From: Sphingomonas folli
GTDB lineage: Bacteria; Pseudomonadota; Alphaproteobacteria; Sphingomonadales; Sphingomonadaceae
Reading direction: 5' to 3'
NCBI RefSeq assembly: GCF_019429525.1
Contig: NZ_JAHXZL010000013.1
Location: 1-64,000, forward strand
Length of the DNA: 64,000 bases
Part shown: piece by piece, positions 45,180-53,335 of the stretch
How the letters are laid out: every line of letters begins with the position of its first letter
How positions within the stretch are numbered: the first letter of the stretch is position 1
Notes under the pieces: model-generated
Databases searched by the model: none
The model's input: only the letters and a program-made list of their open reading frames with translations
Told to the model about the DNA's origin: nothing
Position numbers and translations under genes: made by a program

Positions 45180-46790
45180 GTGGCGGCGTCCGCGGTCGCT
45201 GACGTCCCGCGCCCGCCCGCGGGGCGGGGCGAGTTCGTCGGCCGCTGGCCGACGGGCGCCAAGCTCTTCCTGATCCTCAGCATCGCGCTGCTGCCGCTGG
45301 CGCTGATCGCGATCTTCGCCACGCTGCGGGTCACCCAGATCGCCGACACCGAACTGCGCTCGCACCTACGGGTCGCGGCCGCCGAGTCCAGCCGCGCGAT
45401 CGCGATCGAGCTGGTGGGCGACATGACCGCGCTCCGCGTCGCGGTCGACGCGCTCACCGCCGACCGCGGCGACGCGCCGAGCTGCGCGCGCGCTCAGGGC
45501 GTGTTCGCGCAGCAGTCGGCGGCGGGCACCGGCTTCGTCATCCTCGACCGACGCGGCCGACCGATCTGCGGCGAGCCCTTCCCCGGCGCCGCGACCTTCG
45601 CGCGCCAGTCCGACTCGGCGGTGGTCAGCGCGCGCATCGTCGACGGCGCGGCGGGCGGGCGGCGGGGGCTGATGCTGCGCATCGCCGGTCGCGCCAACGG
45701 CGTCAGCGCGGCGGCCTATTTTCCCGCGCCGTTCCTCCAGCAGCTGAGCCGCCCGAGCGGGTTCGCGGTCGACTATGGCTCGACGCTGACGCTGGGCAGC
45801 CAGCGGCTCGAGCTCGACCCGCTCGCGCGCGAGAGCGCGTTCGAGCGGCGCGAGGCGGCGCGCAACGACCTCGCCATCGCCGGGCTGGCGCTGGAGATGC
45901 AGGTGCGCAGCGCGCCGATCAGCTCGCCGCTGCTGATCGCGCTGGCGCTGCCGCTGCTGATGTGGGCGCTGGCCGCGGCGATCAGCTGGTTCGTGGTCGA
46001 TCGTCTGCTGATCGCGCCGCTGCGCGCGCTGCGCGGCAGCATCGCCGCTTATTCGCCGGGCGACCAGCCCGACCCCGCGATGCTGCGCGCGCTCCCCGCG
46101 CAGGAGATCCGTGACCTCGGCGACACCTTCCGCGCGCTCAGCCGCACCGTGGCGCTGCACGAGGCCGGACTGGCCGACGGACTGGTGCGCCAGACCAAGC
46201 TGACGCGCGAGGTGCACCATCGCGTCAAGAACAACCTCCAGGTGATCTCCAGCCTGATCAACTTCCACGCGCGCGGCGCCCGGAGCCCGGAGGCGACCCA
46301 GGCCTATGCCTCGATCCAGCGTCGCGTCGACGCGCTCGCGGTGGTGCACCGCTACCATTTCGCCGAGATGGAGGAGAATCGCGGCCTCGGGCTGCGCTCT
46401 GTGCTGGGCGAGCTGGCGTCGAGCATCCGCGCCACCGCTCCCGAGGGGACGCGGATCGGCATCGTGCTCGACATCGACCCCTTCTACGTCACGCAGGACG
46501 TCGCGGTCGCGGTCGCCTTCCTCGTCACCGAGCTGGTCGAGCTGGCGATGACCTGCGTGCCCGAGGCACAGCTGCGCATCTCGCTCAAGCCCGTCGCGGG
46601 CACGCGCGAGAAGGCGATGCTGAGACTGTCATCGCGCGCGCTGGTCGACAGCGACATCCTGCGCGAGGGGCTGGGCCATCGCTACGGGCGCGTGATCGAG
46701 GGGCTGACCCGCCAGCTGCGCTCGTCGCTGCAGCACGATCCGCTCTCGGGTGCCTATGAGATCGCGGTGGCGGTGACCGGGAGCGACTGA
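45180..46790 (+). CDS. phyP: PhyP-like HisKA_2 sensor with degraded ATP-binding domain
   Basis: This is a 536-residue membrane protein. TM1 is at about 27-49, a periplasmic sensor region spans about 50-250, and TM2 is at about 253-276. The HisKA_2 dimerisation domain reads TREVHHRVKNNLQVISSLIN, with the His pair at about 346-347. The following ATPase region is altered: the usual N-box NELVTNALKH is replaced by TELVELAMTC (about 450-460), and the Asp-x-Gly G1 box is not recognisable, while GLGHRYGRVIEGLTRQL remains. I recall that PhyP of Sphingomonas melonis, encoded in the same locus, is non-canonical and works as a PhyR phosphatase; this gene fits that. GTG 45180 follows nepR by 5 bases. Confidence 0.82.
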   Translation: MAASAVADVPRPPAGRGEFVGRWPTGAKLFLILSIALLPLALIAIFATLRVTQIADTELRSHLRVAAAESSRAIAIELVGDMTALRVAVDALTADRGDAPSCARAQGVFAQQSAAGTGFVILDRRGRPICGEPFPGAATFARQSDSAVVSARIVDGAAGGRRGLMLRIAGRANGVSAAAYFPAPFLQQLSRPSGFAVDYGSTLTLGSQRLELDPLARESAFERREAARNDLAIAGLALEMQVRSAPISSPLLIALALPLLMWALAAAISWFVVDRLLIAPLRALRGSIAAYSPGDQPDPAMLRALPAQEIRDLGDTFRALSRTVALHEAGLADGLVRQTKLTREVHHRVKNNLQVISSLINFHARGARSPEATQAYASIQRRVDALAVVHRYHFAEMEENRGLGLRSVLGELASSIRATAPEGTRIGIVLDIDPFYVTQDVAVAVAFLVTELVELAMTCVPEAQLRISLKPVAGTREKAMLRLSSRALVDSDILREGLGHRYGRVIEGLTRQLRSSLQHDPLSGAYEIAVAVTGSD

Positions 46791-46830
46791 GGGGCGCGTC
46801 CGGCGCTTTGGAAAATATTGCCGCGGCCGC

Positions 46831-46855
46831 GGAACCGAACCTGGGACGGCCCGTT
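46831..46855 (+). promoter_or_regulatory. EcfG-type promoter for a small RNA
   Basis: GGAAC (46831-46835) and GTT (46853-46855) are separated by 17 bases, with the full CGTT form. It lies 40 bases after the sensor gene stop. The predicted start at about 46862 leads into a structured ~100-nt region that ends at a strong terminator and contains no protein gene. Confidence 0.78.
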
Positions 46856-46861
46856 GAGCTG

Positions 46862-46964
46862 ATCGGATAGCGACCTTATGCCCCCCCGCTCTCGCTGTCC
46901 TCGACATAGGCCCGGAAGCGTCCCCCTCCCCCCCCCGGAGACGCTTCCGGGCCTTTACCATTTT
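46862..46964 (+). ncRNA. Candidate GsrN-like stress-response small RNA
   Basis: About 103 nt from the expected EcfG start (about 46862) to the end of the terminator T-run. The 5' half can fold as a hairpin: CCTTATG (46874-46880) with CATAGG (46905-46910). Its loop begins with seven C residues (46881-46887). The 3' half is the terminator stem. Caulobacter GsrN is a sigma-T-dependent small RNA encoded beside the GSR genes, with a C-rich 5' loop that base-pairs with mRNA such as katG. Position, promoter and C-rich loop all match here. No sequence-level homology can be tested by eye. Confidence 0.72.
46909..46964 (+). terminator. Perfect 14-bp intrinsic terminator of the small RNA
   Basis: GGCCCGGAAGCGTC (46909-46922) pairs perfectly with GACGCTTCCGGGCC (46940-46953) around a C-rich loop. 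TTTACCATTTT follows. This is one of the strongest intrinsic terminators in the window. Confidence 0.85.
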
Positions 46965-47006
46965 CCCGCATCTCCGCGGCTGATCGACCCAAGCTATTGC
47001 AGCGGC

Positions 47007-47031
47007 GGAACGATCCGCACCGCCGCGCATT
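47007..47031 (+). promoter_or_regulatory. Near-consensus EcfG promoter for the entericidin gene
   Basis: GGAAC (47007-47011) is followed after 17 bases by ATT (47029-47031), which gives CATT instead of CGTT. The predicted start would be about 24 bases before the ATG at 47061, a normal leader length. Confidence 0.55.
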
Positions 47032-47060
47032 GTCGGGATGATCTTCTAGGAGGCAGGTCC

Positions 47061-47195
47061 ATGCGTAAGGTGATGACGGTCGCGGCACTGGCTGGCGCGA
47101 TGTTGGTGGCGGCGTGCAACACGGTCGGCGGCGTCGGCAAGGACGTCTCGTCCGCGGGCGACGCGGTCAGCACCGCGGCGGACAAGTCGAAGTAA
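47061..47195 (+). CDS. Entericidin-like small lipoprotein
   Basis: This 44-residue lipoprotein has a signal peptide (RKVMTVAALAGAMLVAAC) whose lipobox VAAC gives Cys at position 19. The mature part is short and Gly/Ser/Ala-rich (NTVGGVGKDVSSAGDAVSTA) and ends KSK. This is the entericidin A/B plan, a membrane lipoprotein linked to stress and stationary phase. AGGAGG lies 8 bases before the ATG. It follows a near-consensus EcfG promoter, so GSR control is likely. Confidence 0.85.
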   Translation: MRKVMTVAALAGAMLVAACNTVGGVGKDVSSAGDAVSTAADKSK

Positions 47196-47221
47196 CGCTA
47201 TCCCTTCGGGGTCGCACGGGG

Positions 47222-47256
47222 GGCGGGTCGCGGCGACGCGGCCCGCCTTTCCTTTT
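47222..47256 (+). terminator. Intrinsic terminator of the entericidin gene
   Basis: GGCGGGTCGCG (47222-47232) and CGCGGCCCGCC (47237-47247) form an 11-bp stem with one G-T pair and a 4-nt loop. TTTCCTTTT follows. It lies 27 bases after the stop codon. Confidence 0.8.
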
Positions 47257-47336
47257 GTCCGCGCCGCGCGGCATGGCGCGCTCCTGACGGGCCAGGGGGA
47301 GCGACATGACCGGTCGCCCTGCCGCGGTCTCCCGCC

Positions 47337-47828
47337 TCAGCTCGGCACGAAGCTGTTGATCGAGCGATCCTTGCGCACCTTGGCGCCGTCGAACACCGTC
47401 CCGTTCATCGCGATCCACACGCCCGGGGCGGCGGTCTGCGCCGCGGCCACCGCCATGCCGAGGTTGAAGGGCGCGTCGCTGTCGGCGAAGCGCGCGGGTG
47501 CCAGCGCGCCCACCAGCACGATCGTCTTCCCCGTGACACCCCCGGAGGCGAGCAGCGCCGCGGCGGTCGCGGTCATCGTGTCGGTGCCGTGGGTGATCAC
47601 CGCGCGGGTCTCGGGCGCCGCCGCGACCGTCGCCACGATCGCGGCGCGGTCGGCGTCGGTGAGGTCGAGGCTGTCCTTGCGCAGCAGCTCCACCACGCGG
47701 AACGGCAGCGCCACGCGCGCCTGGCGCAGCACGCGCTCCACCACGCTGTCTCCGATCTGATACTCGCTCAGCGCGTCGAAATAGAGTTTGTCGATCGTGC
47801 CGCCGGTGGTGACGACGAGCAGGCTCAC
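47337..47828 (-). CDS. Short asparaginase-domain protein
   Basis: This 163-residue protein contains only the N-terminal asparaginase domain. LLVVTTGGTIDKLYFDAL carries the first active-site Thr, and AVITHGTDTMTATAAAL the second Thr-Asp pair, while the ~330-residue bacterial enzymes also have a C-terminal domain. Short forms of this kind occur widely next to other genes and may be active on other amides. GTG 47828 has GGGGGAGGGG upstream and overlaps the peptidase stop (GTGA), so the two are translationally coupled. Confidence 0.8.
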   Translation of the reverse strand: MSLLVVTTGGTIDKLYFDALSEYQIGDSVVERVLRQARVALPFRVVELLRKDSLDLTDADRAAIVATVAAAPETRAVITHGTDTMTATAAALLASGGVTGKTIVLVGALAPARFADSDAPFNLGMAVAAAQTAAPGVWIAMNGTVFDGAKVRKDRSINSFVPS

Positions 47829-49885
47829 GCCCCCTCCCCCGCGTCCGCCCCGGCGCCCTCGAGCAGCCCGTGGCGCGCCAGCATCGCGGCGGGATCGGGG
47901 TCGCGTCCGCGGAAGGCGCGGAAGCTCTCCGCCGCGGGCCGCGTCGCGCCGCGCGCGAGCACCTCCTCGCGGAGCGCGGTGCCGGTGGCGCGATCGACCA
48001 AGCCATTCTCGGCGAACTTGCCGAAACCGTCCGCGGCCAGCACCTCGGCCCAGAGATAGCTGTAATAGCCCGAGGCATAGCCGCCCGCGAAGATGTGCGC
48101 GAAGCCGTGCGGGAAGCGGTGCCAGGCGGGCGGGCGGATCACCGCCACCTCGTCGCGCACCGCCTCGATCACCTCCATCGGGTCGCTGCCGAGCGTGCCG
48201 AGGTGGAGCAGCAGGTCGAACAGCGCGAACTCGAGCTGGCGGACGATGAACAGCCCCGACTGGAAGCGCCGCGCCGCCACCATCTTCTCGAAAAGCTCGG
48301 GCGGCAGCGGCGCGCCGGTGGCGTGATGGCCCGACATGCCGGTGAGCACGTCGCGGTCCCAGGCGAAATCCTCCATCAGCTGGCTCGGCAGCTCGACCGC
48401 GTCCCACTCGAACCCGCTCGTCCCCGCGATCGAGGGGCGATCGACGCGCGTGAACAGATGGTGGAGGCAGTGGCCGGTCTCGTGCAGCAGCGTCACCACG
48501 TCGTTGTGGCTCAGCAGCGACGGCGAGTCGGGGCTCCTGGGCGCGAAGTTGCAGACCAGATAGGCGACCGGCACGCGGACATTGTTGCCGTCACGCAGCC
48601 GCGGCCGCGCCTGCGCCATCCAGGCGCCGCCGCGCTTGCCCGGGCGCGCGTGGAGGTCGAGGTACAGGCCGGCGGAGGTCTCGCCCGCGTCGTCGACCAC
48701 GTCATAATAGGTCGCGTCGGCGTGATAGGTGGCGACGTCGTCGCGCGCGATCAGCCGGAGCCCGAACAGCCGGCCGAGCAACGCCTGCCAGCCGGCGGTG
48801 ACCCGCTCGACCGGGAAATAGCCGCGCACCTCCTGCTCGTCGACCGCGTAGCGTGCCTGGCGCAGCCGGTTGGCGGCGAAGCCCGCGTCCCACGGCTCGA
48901 GCCGGTCGAGTCCGAGCGTGTCGCGCGCGAAGGCCTCGAGCGCGTCGCGGTCGCGCCGTGCCGCCCGGCGCGCGCGCCGGGCGAGGTCGCGCAGGAAGGT
49001 CAGCACCTCACCCGCGTTGGGCGCCATCTTCGTGGCGAGCGACCATTCGACCGGGTCGGTGAAGCCCAGCAGCGCGGCCGCCTCGCGGCGCAGCGCCAGG
49101 ATGCGCGCGATCCGCGGGCCGTTGTCGAACGCGCCCGCGTTGGGACCCTGGTCGGAGGCGCGCGTGCCATAGGCGCGGTACACCGCCTCGCGCAGGTCGC
49201 GGTCCTCGGCGAAGGTCAGCACCGCGGTGACGCTCGGCTGCTGCAGCGTGACCAGCCAGCCGTCCTGCCCCTTGGCCCGGGCGGCCGCGGCGAACATCGC
49301 TTTATCCGTGTCGGACAGGCCAGCGAGGCGCGCCTCGTCCGCGATCGCGAGCGTCCAGGCGTCGGTGGCGTCGAGCAGCGCGCTGCCGAACTCGGTGGAG
49401 AGCGCGGAGAGCTCGACCGAGATCGCGGCGAAGCGCGCGCGCTTCTCGGCGTCGAGCGCGACGCCGGCGAGGCGGAAGTCGCGCACCGCATGCTCCACCG
49501 CGACCCGGTCCTGCCGCGGCAGCGCGGCGAAGGCGGGCGACGCCTCCAGCGCGGTGAGCACCTCGTAGAGGTCGCGGTCCTGCGCCACCTTCATGCTGTG
49601 CTCGACGAGCTTCTCCTGCCCGGCGGCGTGCGCCGCGCGCAGCGCGGGCGTGTCGGCGACGCCGCGCAGGTGCGACACCGCCGACCACAGCGCGTCGATC
49701 GCGGCCTCGGCGCGCTCCAGCGGCAGCCAGGCGCGCGCGAAGTCGGTCGGGCGCTCGCGCGTGACGGTGGCGACCGCCTCGGCGTGGCGCGCGATCGCGG
49801 CGTCGAGCGCGGTGGCGATGGTGTCGGGGGTCAGCGCGGCATAGTCGGGCAGCGCGATCGGGTCGAGCAGGGTGGTGTCAGTCAT
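47825..49885 (-). CDS. prlC: M3-family oligopeptidase (oligopeptidase A type)
   Basis: This 686-residue cytoplasmic zinc metallopeptidase has the HExxH in VVTLLHETGHCLHHLFTRVD. The downstream GTSGFEWDAVELPSQLMEDF carries the third ligand Glu. The C-terminal HGFAHIFAGGYASGYYSYLW stretch is typical of oligopeptidase A. It degrades peptides of about 6-20 residues, including signal peptides. ATG 49885 begins the usual start MTDTTLLDPIALPD. It is coupled to the short asparaginase gene, suggesting peptide and amide salvage. Confidence 0.92.
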   Translation of the reverse strand: MTDTTLLDPIALPDYAALTPDTIATALDAAIARHAEAVATVTRERPTDFARAWLPLERAEAAIDALWSAVSHLRGVADTPALRAAHAAGQEKLVEHSMKVAQDRDLYEVLTALEASPAFAALPRQDRVAVEHAVRDFRLAGVALDAEKRARFAAISVELSALSTEFGSALLDATDAWTLAIADEARLAGLSDTDKAMFAAAARAKGQDGWLVTLQQPSVTAVLTFAEDRDLREAVYRAYGTRASDQGPNAGAFDNGPRIARILALRREAAALLGFTDPVEWSLATKMAPNAGEVLTFLRDLARRARRAARRDRDALEAFARDTLGLDRLEPWDAGFAANRLRQARYAVDEQEVRGYFPVERVTAGWQALLGRLFGLRLIARDDVATYHADATYYDVVDDAGETSAGLYLDLHARPGKRGGAWMAQARPRLRDGNNVRVPVAYLVCNFAPRSPDSPSLLSHNDVVTLLHETGHCLHHLFTRVDRPSIAGTSGFEWDAVELPSQLMEDFAWDRDVLTGMSGHHATGAPLPPELFEKMVAARRFQSGLFIVRQLEFALFDLLLHLGTLGSDPMEVIEAVRDEVAVIRPPAWHRFPHGFAHIFAGGYASGYYSYLWAEVLAADGFGKFAENGLVDRATGTALREEVLARGATRPAAESFRAFRGRDPDPAAMLARHGLLEGAGADAGEGA

Positions 49886-49997
49886 CGTCCGCGATGATAG
49901 GGACGCGCGACGCGCTCTGCCAGTGGCGCGCGCGGCCGGGCGACCGTCGCCCGGCCCGTCATCCTCCCCGCCCGAGGGGAGGATGACGGCGTCGCGC

Positions 49998-51197
49998 TCA
50001 AGCCACCGCCTGCTTGAGCTGCTCGACCAGGTCGGTCTTCTCCCAGGTGAACAGGTCACCCTCGGGGTCGCGGCCGAAGTGGCCGTAGGCCGCGGTCCGG
50101 CTGTAGATCGGCGCGTTGAGCCTGAGGTGCTCGCGGATTCCCTTGGGGGTCAGCCGCACCAGCTTGGGCAGCGCCGCCTCGAGCTTGCTCTCCTCGACCG
50201 TGCCGGTGCCGTGCAGGTCGACGTAGACGCTGAGCGGCTCGGCGACGCCGATGGCGTAGCTCAGCTGGATCGTGCAGCGCTTCGCCAGGCCAGCCGCGAC
50301 GACGTTCTTGGCGAGATAGCGCGCGACATAGGCCGCCGAGCGGTCGACCTTGGTGGGGTCCTTGCCGCTGAACGCGCCGCCGCCGTGCGGCGCGGCGCCG
50401 CCATAGGTGTCGACGATGATCTTGCGCCCGGTCAGCCCGGCGTCGCCGTCGGGGCCGCCGATCTCGAACAGCCCGGTCGGGTTGACGTAGATCGCCTTCT
50501 CCTCGGGCAGCCAGCCCTCGGGCAGCACCTCGGCGAACACGCCCTTGACGTAGTCGCGCAGCTTGGCCTGGCCGGCCTCGTTCGACAGCTCGGCCGAGTG
50601 CTGGGTCGACACCACCAGCGCGGTGGCGCGCACCGGCACGCCATTCTCATATTGCAGCGTCACCTGGCTCTTGGCGTCGGGCTCGAGGAACGGCGCGGTG
50701 CCGGCGTGGCGGTCCGCCGCCATCTTCTCGAGGATCTTGTGGCTGTAATACAGCGTCGCGGGCATCAGGCCGGGGGTCTCGTCGGTGGCGTAGCCGAACA
50801 TGATGCCCTGGTCGCCGGCGCCCTCGTCCTTGTTGCCGCTCTCGTCGACGCCCATCGCGATGTGCGCCGACTGGCCGTGCAGGTTGTTCGAGAAGTCGAA
50901 CGTCTGCCAGTGGAAGCCCGACTGCTCATAGCCGATCCGCTTCACCGTGGCGCGCACCGCGGCCTCGATCTCGTCGAGCACGCCCGGCGCCCACTGGTCG
51001 TTCTCATAGATGCCGCGGCCGCGGATCTCGCCCGCGAGCACCACCTTGTTGGTGGTGGTCATCGTCTCGCAGGCGACGCGCGCCTCGGGGTCCTTGGCGA
51101 GGAAGAGGTCGACGATCGCGTCGGAGATCTGGTCCGCGACCTTGTCGGGGTGCCCCTCAGACACCGACTCCGACGTGAAGATGAACGACTGACGCAT
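49998..51197 (-). CDS. metK: S-adenosylmethionine synthetase
   Basis: This 399-residue enzyme makes S-adenosylmethionine from methionine and ATP. Core segments: FIFTSESVSEGHPDKVADQI with the ATP-site His and Asp, then DQGIMFGYATDETP, and GGGAFSGKDPTKVDRSAAY, the glycine-rich phosphate loop with the conserved Lys. Length and motifs are canonical. CGGAG lies 6 bases before the ATG. It lies 42 bp downstream of lnt on the same strand, and a perfect 8-bp palindrome in that gap is a likely operator. Confidence 0.96.
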   Translation of the reverse strand: MRQSFIFTSESVSEGHPDKVADQISDAIVDLFLAKDPEARVACETMTTTNKVVLAGEIRGRGIYENDQWAPGVLDEIEAAVRATVKRIGYEQSGFHWQTFDFSNNLHGQSAHIAMGVDESGNKDEGAGDQGIMFGYATDETPGLMPATLYYSHKILEKMAADRHAGTAPFLEPDAKSQVTLQYENGVPVRATALVVSTQHSAELSNEAGQAKLRDYVKGVFAEVLPEGWLPEEKAIYVNPTGLFEIGGPDGDAGLTGRKIIVDTYGGAAPHGGGAFSGKDPTKVDRSAAYVARYLAKNVVAAGLAKRCTIQLSYAIGVAEPLSVYVDLHGTGTVEESKLEAALPKLVRLTPKGIREHLRLNAPIYSRTAAYGHFGRDPEGDLFTWEKTDLVEQLKQAVA

Positions 51198-51217
51198 GGA
51201 GGCTCCGGCAGATAACG

Positions 51218-51237
51218 ATATAAAGATAGCTTTATAT
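51218..51237. promoter_or_regulatory. ATATAAAG/CTTTATAT operator upstream of metK
   Basis: A perfect inverted repeat with 8-base arms (ATATAAAG and CTTTATAT) and a 4-base spacer lies 20 bases before the metK start and just after the lnt stop. Methionine-cycle genes in alphaproteobacteria are controlled by ArsR-family SahR/SamR regulators that bind ATATAAAG-like palindromes, as I recall. This fits by position and sequence. A weak RNA stem-loop is the alternative. Confidence 0.6.
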
Positions 51238-51239
51238 GC

Positions 51240-52775
51240 TTACCGCCGGCGCGCGCGCAACGCAACCGCGCCCGCCACCAACGCGAGCCCGACCAGCAGC
51301 GCCGCCCAGTTCCCCAGCCGCGCGAACAAGGTGGCCGCGCGCGCCGGCGGCAGCGGCACGTCCACCTCGCCGCCGACGTGGTGCGCCACCGTGCCGAGCA
51401 GGGTGCCGTCGGCGGCGATCACCGCGGAGATGCCGTTCGGAGTCGCGCGGACCACGGGGAGCCCCTCCTCGATCGCGCGCAGCCGCGCCTGGGCGAGGTG
51501 CTGCGGCGGGCCCCAGCTGCCGAACCAGGCGTCGTTCGAGGGATTGAACAGCAGCCGCGGCCGGTGCGCGCGATCGACCACCTCGCCCGAGAAGATGATC
51601 TCGTAGCAGAGCTGCACCCCGATCGCGCCGAAGCCCGGCACCGCCAGCGTGCGCGGCCCCGGCCCGGGCGCGAAGTCGAGGTCGCCCGGCACCAGCCGCG
51701 CCAGCCCGAGCGGCTTCAGCAGCCAGGGCATCGGCAGATACTCGCCGTAGGGCACCAGATGCGCCTTGTCATAGCGCGCGCGGATGCGCTGCGCCGGGTC
51801 GAGCACGAACACCGAGTTGGTCGCGCCGGTGACGTCGCCGCGCGGGTCGAACTGGAGCGCGGTGCCGCCCGTCATCAGCATGTCGCGCGCGCCGAGCACC
51901 GACGTCATCCTGGCGCGGGTGACGTAGGGGCTGGTGTCGCCGTAGACCCAGAGCGGGTAATCGTCCTCGATGAAGTCGCGGATCACGCCCTCGGGCCACA
52001 GCACCAGCCGCGGCGCCGCGCCGGGGCGGCCGGAGAGGCGGGTGAGCCGCGCCAGCATCATCGCCTGGTCGCTCTCGCCGCGCTGATCCTGCGGCACGTT
52101 GGGCTGCACCACCACGACCCGCGGCGCGTCGGGCGCGGCGGCGGCCGGCGGCGCACGGTAGCTCAACGCCTGCGCGCCCAGCAGCGCGGCGGCGGCGAGC
52201 GCGACGCCGCCCAGCGGCAGCGCGCGGCGCGGCACCAGCAGCAGCAGCCCGGCGAGCGCGACCGTCAGCCCGGAGAGCGCGTAGGTCCCCACCAGCGTCG
52301 CCAGTCCCGCCACCGGCTGGACCGGCACCCACATCACCGCCAGCGGGTCCCAGGCGTAGCCGGTGAACAGCCAGGAGCGCACCCATTCGGTCACCAGCCA
52401 GGCGACGCCGAACAGCAGCGCCCATGCCGCGTCGGGCGCGCCGCCGCGCCGCATCCGCCACGCCAGCCCCGCCGCGGCGGCGGGGAACAGCGCGAGGTAG
52501 AGCGCGAGCGCGAACGGGGCGAGATAGCCGAGCGCGTGCGGCATCTTGTCCTGGAACGTGAAGGCGTGCTGGAACCAATTGTCGTTGATCGTGAAATGCC
52601 CGACGCCGAAGGCATAGCCGCGCCACAGCGCCTGGCGCAGCGTCGGCGCGGCGTGCACCAGCGCGATCCACGCCGCGAAGGCCGCGAGCGCGAGCCACCA
52701 TAGCTCGAGCGGGGCGAAGCCGCAGGCGGCGGCGACGCCGAGCAGCAGCGCGACGGGGGCGGGGCGGCGAGTCAT
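51240..52775 (-). CDS. lnt: Apolipoprotein N-acyltransferase
   Basis: This 511-residue inner-membrane enzyme N-acylates the Cys of lipoproteins in their final maturation step. Six or so membrane segments lie in the first 200 residues (LLLGVAAACGFAPLELWWLA, AGLLLLVP), followed by the periplasmic nitrilase-like domain. Its triad is visible: Glu in LVLWPEGVIRDF, Lys in ARYDKAHLVPYGEYLP, and Cys in GVQLCYEIIFSG. The protein ends with a further membrane helix near the C-terminus. It is upstream of metK on the same strand. Confidence 0.94.
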   Translation of the reverse strand: MTRRPAPVALLLGVAAACGFAPLELWWLALAAFAAWIALVHAAPTLRQALWRGYAFGVGHFTINDNWFQHAFTFQDKMPHALGYLAPFALALYLALFPAAAAGLAWRMRRGGAPDAAWALLFGVAWLVTEWVRSWLFTGYAWDPLAVMWVPVQPVAGLATLVGTYALSGLTVALAGLLLLVPRRALPLGGVALAAAALLGAQALSYRAPPAAAAPDAPRVVVVQPNVPQDQRGESDQAMMLARLTRLSGRPGAAPRLVLWPEGVIRDFIEDDYPLWVYGDTSPYVTRARMTSVLGARDMLMTGGTALQFDPRGDVTGATNSVFVLDPAQRIRARYDKAHLVPYGEYLPMPWLLKPLGLARLVPGDLDFAPGPGPRTLAVPGFGAIGVQLCYEIIFSGEVVDRAHRPRLLFNPSNDAWFGSWGPPQHLAQARLRAIEEGLPVVRATPNGISAVIAADGTLLGTVAHHVGGEVDVPLPPARAATLFARLGNWAALLVGLALVAGAVALRARRR

Positions 52776-52888
52776 GCGCGCGCCGCTAGCACCTCCGCGG
52801 GTCGCGCGGGAGGGGCCGCGTCCTCGCCGTAGCTCGGCACCGCGCGCGCCCCCTCCCCACGCCGCCCCCGATGAGCTACATCGACCGC

Positions 52889-53335
52889 ATGACGCTACGC
52901 CCCTTCCACCTCGCCTTCCCGGTCCACGACCTCGCCGCGGCGCGCGCCTTCTACGGCGGCGTGCTCGGCTGCGCCGAGGGCCGGTCGAGCGAGTCCTGGA
53001 TCGACTTCGACTTCGGCGGCCATCAGATCGTCGCGCATCTCGACCCCGCGGCAGAGCCGGTGGCGGTGACCAACCCGGTGGACGGCCACGACGTGCCCGT
53101 GCCGCATTTCGGCATCGTGCTGACCATGACGGAGTGGCAGGCGCTCGCCGCGCGCGTCGAGGCGGCGGGGATCCGCTTCGGCATCGCGCCGCACGTCCGC
53201 TTCAAAGGCCAGCCGGGCGAGCAGGCCACGATGTTCTTCCGCGATCCCAGCGGCAACGCGCTCGAGTTCAAGGCCTTCGCCGACGATTCGCAGCTCTTCG
53301 CCACGACCCCGCGGGTGCCGGAGGCGGTGGCGTGA
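52889..53335 (+). CDS. VOC-superfamily protein (glyoxalase/dioxygenase type)
   Basis: This protein has about 148 residues and two betaalphabetabetabeta halves. FHLAFPVHDLAAARAFYGGV is the standard first half with the first metal His. PHFGIVLTMTEWQALAARVE and FFRDPSGNALEFKAF are the second half, with the Glu ligand in LEFKAF. The family covers glyoxalases, extradiol dioxygenases and resistance proteins. An upstream in-frame ATG (52871) is also possible. The stop overlaps the GTG of the next gene, so the two are coupled. Confidence 0.85.
   Translation: MTLRPFHLAFPVHDLAAARAFYGGVLGCAEGRSSESWIDFDFGGHQIVAHLDPAAEPVAVTNPVDGHDVPVPHFGIVLTMTEWQALAARVEAAGIRFGIAPHVRFKGQPGEQATMFFRDPSGNALEFKAFADDSQLFATTPRVPEAVA

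Noticed and set aside
47337..47828. Asparaginase as a truncated pseudogene
   Set aside because: Short one-domain asparaginase proteins are widespread, the frame is intact, and it has a coupled start with a good ribosome site.
51198..51239. SAM riboswitch upstream of metK
   Set aside because: Only 42 bases separate lnt and metK, too little for known SAM riboswitch folds unless inside lnt; the palindrome better fits a protein operator.
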